Source: an uncultured Pseudomonadota bacterium | Lineage (GTDB): Bacteria > Pseudomonadota > Gammaproteobacteria > Burkholderiales > Thiobacillaceae | NCBI GenBank assembly: GCA_903883985.1 | Contig: CAISDD010000375.1 | Coordinates: forward strand, 1-8,246 | DNA length: 8,246 nt | Direction: 5' to 3' | In this document: positions 4,657 through 8,246 of the stretch, piece after piece | Layout of the letters: the number at the start of each line of letters is the position of its first letter | How positions within the stretch are numbered: position 1 is the stretch's first letter | Notes under the pieces: model-generated | Seen by the model: only the letters and a program-made list of their open reading frames with translations | Databases searched by the model: none | Told to the model about the DNA's origin: nothing | Position numbers and translations under genes: made by a program

Positions 4657-7209
4657 ATGAAACCCGGAACGCCTTATTCCATCGAGGTCAACCCTCGCAT
4701 GCCGCGCCGCCTGGCGCGCTTGTCTGAACTCGCGGACAATCTTTGGTATGCCTGGGATCGTCCCACCCGCAACCTGTTTGCGCGCCTGCACCCCGGACTC
4801 TGGGATGCGGTTGGTCACAATCCCAAGGCATTCCTGAAGCGCATCGACGAAAAGCGCCTGACCGAGGCGGCCGAGGACCACATATTCCTGGGTAGTTACA
4901 ACCGCGTGCTGTCCTCGTTCGATACCTATATGAGTGAGCCCTTGCGGAGGGATTTGCCTCTGGACCTGAAACCGAACGACCTGATCGCCTACTTCTGCGC
5001 GGAATTCGGCTTTCATGAGGGTTTCCCGGTCTATTCGGGCGGATTGGGCATCCTGGCCGGCGACCATTGCAAGTCCGCGTCCGACATGCGTTTGCCCTTC
5101 GTCGCGGTGGGCCTGCTCTATCGCCAGGGCTATTTCCATCAGCGCATCGACAACGACGGCAAGCAGATCGCCAACTATACCGATTCCGAGTTTGACGATC
5201 TGCCGATTCGCGCCGCCATGGGTGAGGACGGTTACGAAGTCCACATCAAGATCGAATTGCCTGGCCGCACCCTGGAAGTCAAGGTGTGGGAAGCCTATAT
5301 CGGCCATGTGCGCCTGTATCTGCTCGACTCCGACCTGCCCGCCAACAACGAGCAGGATCGCTACATCACCCACCAACTCTACGGCGGCGACCGTCATACC
5401 CGGATACAGCAGGAAATCGTGCTGGGCATCGGCGGCACGCGAGCGCTGGCCACGCTCGGCATCGAGCCCAGCGCCTACCACATCAACGAAGGCCATGCCG
5501 CCTTCCTGGTGCTGGAGCGCATCCGCCGCAAGGTGAAGAACGGGCTCACTTTCCACGCTGCGCTGGAGGCCGTGGCGGCTTCCACGGTGTTCACCACCCA
5601 CACCCCGGTCCCTGCCGGACATGATCATTTCTCCTGGGACATGACCTGGGACTACTTCAGCCATTGCTGCACCGACTTGGGTATTTCGCGGGAAGAGTTC
5701 ATGCATCTGGGCGGTGCCAGCGATGGCCAGGATTTCAACATGACCCGATTGGCGCTGAACGGCTCGCGCCACCACAACGGCGTCTCGCGCATCCATGGCG
5801 CCGTGTCCTCGCACATCCTGGCAGATACCTGGCCGCAGGTCTCCGAGCATGAGTCGCCCATGGATTACATCACCAATGGCGTGCATGTGGCCTCCTTTCT
5901 GGCTCAGGAATGGCAGGATCTGTTCGATACCAAGCTGGGTTACGAATGGCGTCGGCGCATCTGTGATCGGGATTTCTGGCAGCAGGTGGAATCGATTCCC
6001 AACCACCATTTCTGGTCGGTTCATCAGGGGTTGAAGGCGCAGTTGCTGCATTCGGTGCGCTATCGCGCCACCCAGCAGCATTTACGCAACCACGGCTCCG
6101 AGGCGCACCTGGAGCGCATGCTCAAGTTTGCCAATCCGCTCGACCCGAATGTCCTGACCATAGGCTTCGCGCGGCGCTTCGCCACCTACAAGCGCGCCAC
6201 CTTGATCTTCGAGAACATGGATTGGCTGCGCCAGATCATCAACGAAGAACATCGTCCGGTGTTGTTCATTTTCGCTGGCAAGGCGCATCCGGCCGACCTG
6301 CCCGGGCAGGCGCTGATACGCCGCATCCACGAGATTTCCCGCTGGCCGGAGTTCGAGGGCAAGTTCCTGATGGTGGAAGGCTACGATCTCGGGTTCGCTC
6401 GGCGCCTGGTCGCCGGCTGCGATGTCTGGCTGAACAACCCCATCTACCCGCTGGAAGCTTCCGGCACCTCCGGCATGAAAGCGGCCGTGAACGGTGTGCT
6501 CAACCTCTCGGTCACCGATGGCTGGTGGGAGGAAGGCTATGAGCCCGGCAACGGCTGGGCGATCAAGCCCGCACCCGACGATTATGACGATGCCCGGCGC
6601 AATCGCGAGGACAGCCAGTCCCTCTACGAGTTGCTACAGGATCAGGTCATTCCCATGTACTACCGGCGCCAGGAGTTGGGTTTCTCCGGCGAATGGGTGA
6701 ACATGGCCAAGCGCTCCATCTCCACGTTGTTGCCCGCGTTTAACGCCACTCGCATGGTCATGCAGTACGCCAACAAGTTCTATGCTCCCGCCAGTCGGCA
6801 ATGGCGCCGCTACTCGGAGGGCAATTTCGTCGCGGCGGAAGGCGTCGCCACCTGGAAGGCCAAAGTGCGCCAGGCCTGGGCGGGCGTGGCCCTGCGCCGA
6901 CTGGACGACCCGAAGAAGCGCATCACCTTCGGAGAGAGCATGGAGATCAAGGTCGCGGCGACCCTCAATGGCCTGGAGCCTGAGGATGTACGCGTAGAAG
7001 TGCTGCTGGGGCGCGCCTCCAAGGACGGCCAGGACAAGGATCTCGAAGCCATTCCCTTGGTGCCGCAGGGCATGGAGGGAAAAGAATGCATCTACGCCCT
7101 GGAAACCACCCCGGAAATGTGCGGTCGCCTGCGTTACCGTGTGCGGGTCTATCCTCTGCACGGTCTGCTCACCCACCCCTTCGAGATGGGGTTGATGGTA
7201 TGGCTGTGA
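4657..7209 (+). CDS. glgP: Alpha-glucan (glycogen/maltodextrin) phosphorylase
   Basis: This is a GT35 phosphorylase of the 850-residue type with an N-terminal DUF3417 domain (about 1-115, including ELADNLWYAWD). It is distinct from the E. coli GlgP/MalP form. It releases glucose 1-phosphate from alpha-1,4-glucans using pyridoxal phosphate. The PLP lysine is K608 in EASGTSGMKAAVNGVLNLS. Other landmarks are VYSGGLGILAGDH (about 126-138), HINEGHAAFLVLERI (about 275-290), TTHTPVPAGHD (about 312-322) and GFARRFATYKRATLIF (about 503-518), followed by GKAHPAD. The ATG at 4657 has GGAG five nucleotides upstream and gives the family N-terminus. The frame is intact. No glgA, B, C or X lies nearby, so it is a detached glycogen-degradation gene. 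Its leader can fold over the ribosome-binding site. The downstream heptamer repeat begins 5 nt after the TGA. The substrate chain length cannot be told from sequence. Confidence 0.96.
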   Translation: MKPGTPYSIEVNPRMPRRLARLSELADNLWYAWDRPTRNLFARLHPGLWDAVGHNPKAFLKRIDEKRLTEAAEDHIFLGSYNRVLSSFDTYMSEPLRRDLPLDLKPNDLIAYFCAEFGFHEGFPVYSGGLGILAGDHCKSASDMRLPFVAVGLLYRQGYFHQRIDNDGKQIANYTDSEFDDLPIRAAMGEDGYEVHIKIELPGRTLEVKVWEAYIGHVRLYLLDSDLPANNEQDRYITHQLYGGDRHTRIQQEIVLGIGGTRALATLGIEPSAYHINEGHAAFLVLERIRRKVKNGLTFHAALEAVAASTVFTTHTPVPAGHDHFSWDMTWDYFSHCCTDLGISREEFMHLGGASDGQDFNMTRLALNGSRHHNGVSRIHGAVSSHILADTWPQVSEHESPMDYITNGVHVASFLAQEWQDLFDTKLGYEWRRRICDRDFWQQVESIPNHHFWSVHQGLKAQLLHSVRYRATQQHLRNHGSEAHLERMLKFANPLDPNVLTIGFARRFATYKRATLIFENMDWLRQIINEEHRPVLFIFAGKAHPADLPGQALIRRIHEISRWPEFEGKFLMVEGYDLGFARRLVAGCDVWLNNPIYPLEASGTSGMKAAVNGVLNLSVTDGWWEEGYEPGNGWAIKPAPDDYDDARRNREDSQSLYELLQDQVIPMYYRRQELGFSGEWVNMAKRSISTLLPAFNATRMVMQYANKFYAPASRQWRRYSEGNFVAAEGVATWKAKVRQAWAGVALRRLDDPKKRITFGESMEIKVAATLNGLEPEDVRVEVLLGRASKDGQDKDLEAIPLVPQGMEGKECIYALETTPEMCGRLRYRVRVYPLHGLLTHPFEMGLMVWL

Positions 7210-7213
7210 GGCG

Positions 7214-7254
<41 letters not shown>

Positions 7255-7632
7255 GTGACGGCCTTCCTTGCCATCGGTCTCGGCGCCAGCTTCGGTGCCT
7301 GGCTGCGCTGGGGTCTGGGGCTTTGGCTGAATCCGCTGTTCCCGACCGTGCCCCAGGGCACGTTGGCGGCGAATCTCCTGGGAGGCTATCTCGTCGGCCT
7401 GGCGATTGCCTTTTTTTCACAACATCCGGCCTTACCTCCGGAATGGCGGCTCTTCGTCATCACCGGGTTTCTTGGTGGTCTGACCACGTTTTCCACCTTC
7501 TCCGCCGAAGTCTTCACCCTCGTTAGCCGCGGTCAGTTGGTCTGGGCGCTGGCCGCGGCATCCGTGCATCTGCTGGGCTCCCTGGCCTGCACGGCGCTGG
7601 GCGTGTGGACCTTCGTCCAGATACGCGCTTGA
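7255..7632 (+). CDS. crcB: Fluoride ion channel CrcB/FluC
   Basis: FluC is a small inner-membrane dual-topology dimer that lets toxic fluoride leave the cell. The 125-residue product is all membrane, with four hydrophobic segments (about 3-25, 35-55, 66-90 and 96-120). Motifs are GASFGAWLRW (10-19), GTLAANLLGGYLVG (35-48) with pore N40, and GFLGGLTTFSTFSAEV (71-86) with F79 and F82 in the phenylalanine box and the central Thr/Ser-rich break. Length is normal. The GTG at 7255 is the only in-frame start that keeps the first helix; TAG lies in frame at 7240. No Shine-Dalgarno precedes it because the heptamer repeat fills that space. Translation may therefore be weak, coupled or leaderless. No fluoride riboswitch was seen, and the 45-nt gap is too short for one. 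A DUF190 gene follows. Confidence 0.95.
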   Translation: MTAFLAIGLGASFGAWLRWGLGLWLNPLFPTVPQGTLAANLLGGYLVGLAIAFFSQHPALPPEWRLFVITGFLGGLTTFSTFSAEVFTLVSRGQLVWALAAASVHLLGSLACTALGVWTFVQIRA

Positions 7633-7670
7633 ACGGGGATACGGCCCGCGAGCGGCCCACCGAGGAAATC

Positions 7671-7988
7671 ATGCAATCCATCTACTTGCGCCTTTACGTT
7701 CAGGAAGGCATGAAACACGGCCATCGCAGCATACATGACTGGCTGTTCGAAGCCGCGCGTACACTGGGCATTTCCGGCGGCACGGTGTTTCGCGCCGCAG
7801 CCGGTTTTGGCCGCCATGGTCTGCATGAAGACCACTTCTTCGAACTGGCGGGCACGCTGCCAGAAACCGTGGAGTTCTTCGCCGACGCCGACAGGATCAC
7901 CGCCCTGATCGCGCGGATCGGCGCCGAGGGTTTGCGTCTGCCCTATGTCCTGCATCCAGTAGACTCCGGGGTGACTGGCGTTTCCTGA
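7671..7988 (+). CDS. DUF190 family protein (CrcB partner)
   Basis: This 105-residue soluble protein belongs to DUF190, a small alpha/beta, PII-like family whose genes are recurrently next to, or fused with, crcB. A regulatory or accessory role in fluoride export is usually assumed but is not proven. Visible hallmarks are the N-terminal LRLYVQEGMKHGHRSIHDWL (6-25), the AARTLGISGGTVFRAAAGFGRHG segment (about 28-50) and a HEDHFFELAGTLPETVEFFADADRI stretch (about 52-76), which gives the helix-strand order of the family. The ATG at 7671 follows GAGGA (7662-7666). An upstream in-frame ATG at 7605 lies inside crcB and would add 22 unconserved residues. The 38-nt gap from crcB suggests one transcript. 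No terminator with a T-tract is visible after the TGA. Confidence 0.9.
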   Translation: MQSIYLRLYVQEGMKHGHRSIHDWLFEAARTLGISGGTVFRAAAGFGRHGLHEDHFFELAGTLPETVEFFADADRITALIARIGAEGLRLPYVLHPVDSGVTGVS

Positions 7989-8140
7989 GCCATCAAATGT
8001 TGTAAAGTTCACCGTGTATTTGCCGATACCACTTCATGACCTACGTAAATTCTCTCAAGTCCTTGATTCCAGTTGACCCATGATCCTTGAATCCTCAGTT
8101 GAACACGCCCGAGTGTGCGTCTGGCGAGTTGTCTGGCAAG
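7989..8140. other. Intergenic segment, possible edge-truncated frames
   Basis: This stretch is less GC-rich than its surroundings and holds no recognised gene. A minus-strand frame with no stop runs from the window edge (8245) through the 57-bp repeats to a TGA at 8011-8009 (78 codons, no ATG inside the window). It ends in residues reading GSWVNWNQGLERIYVGHEVV. A plus-strand frame from ATG 8080 is also open to the edge (55 codons) but has no Shine-Dalgarno. At most one is real, and possibly neither. Confidence 0.25.
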
Positions 8141-8246
8141 GCAGCGGAGTCGTTGGCGGCTCTGCCGCCTTTCGAATCCGGCGTGCCCCTTGCGGGTGCA
8201 GCGGAGTCGTTGGCGGCTCTGCCGCCTTACGAATCCGGCGTGCCCC
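8141..8246. repeat. 57-bp tandem repeat, cut by the window edge
   Basis: Two direct units begin GCAGCGGAGTCGTTGGCGGC at 8141 and 8198. The second is cut after 49 nt, and only one mismatch (CTTTCG versus CTTACG) is seen over the shared length. Each contains a perfect hairpin GGCGGC-TCT-GCCGCC (8155-8169 and 8212-8226). The period equals 19 codons, and frames remain open across it on both strands. More units probably lie beyond the window. Near identity indicates recent or continuing homogenisation. Confidence 0.85.

Noticed and set aside
4549..6081. 510-codon minus-strand open frame
   Set aside because: It is antisense to glgP, whose plus-strand protein carries all the family motifs; long antisense frames are expected in GC-rich genes.
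8170..8189. tRNA-like T-arm wording (TTCGAATCC) in the 57-bp repeat
   Set aside because: The bases before TTCGAAT do not pair with those after it as a T-stem, no anticodon or D-arm is present, and the unit is only 57 bp.
8141..8246. CRISPR array
   Set aside because: The units are contiguous and identical throughout, with no variable spacers.

Overview
This window looks like a chromosomal stretch of a GC-rich proteobacterium, most likely beta- or gammaproteobacterial. The grounds are an oligoribonuclease whose catalytic residues fall at the same numbers I recall for E. coli Orn, GC-rich codon use throughout, and intergenic hairpin repeats of a kind common in such genomes. A sulfide:quinone-reductase-like flavoprotein beside a DUF302 protein would suit a sulfur or C1 chemolithotroph, but that is inference. 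No rRNA, tRNA, CRISPR array or transposase gene was found.

Layout. Positions 1-75 hold two strong hairpins. On the minus strand, an SQR-like FAD oxidoreductase (688-1827) is followed by a DUF302 protein (183-572), possibly as one operon. A 324-bp terminal-inverted-repeat element (1931-2254) separates these from a plus-strand UDP-glucuronate 4-epimerase-like gene (2497-3504). A 216-bp copy of the same element lies inverted on the other side (3708-3923). Then come orn (4031-4582), an alpha-glucan phosphorylase, glgP (4657-7209), a heptanucleotide tandem repeat, the fluoride channel crcB/fluC (7255-7632) and a DUF190 protein (7671-7988), all on the plus strand. The window ends inside a 57-bp tandem repeat (8141-8246 and beyond).

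How the parts relate. The protein-coding genes belong to known families and their roles are mostly unrelated: envelope sugar supply, RNA turnover, glycogen breakdown, fluoride export. The coherent sets are the flavoprotein with DUF302 and crcB with DUF190.

The most interesting signals are non-coding. They are (1) a MITE-like element in two inverted copies bracketing the epimerase, one copy carrying a 70-nt extra segment and a 37-nt internal duplication; (2) two mutually exclusive hairpins before glgP, one of which buries its ribosome-binding site; (3) about 5.9 copies of GCCACTA ending exactly at the GTG start of crcB, which has no Shine-Dalgarno; and (4) the 57-bp repeat, whose length is a multiple of three and which is open on both strands to the window edge.
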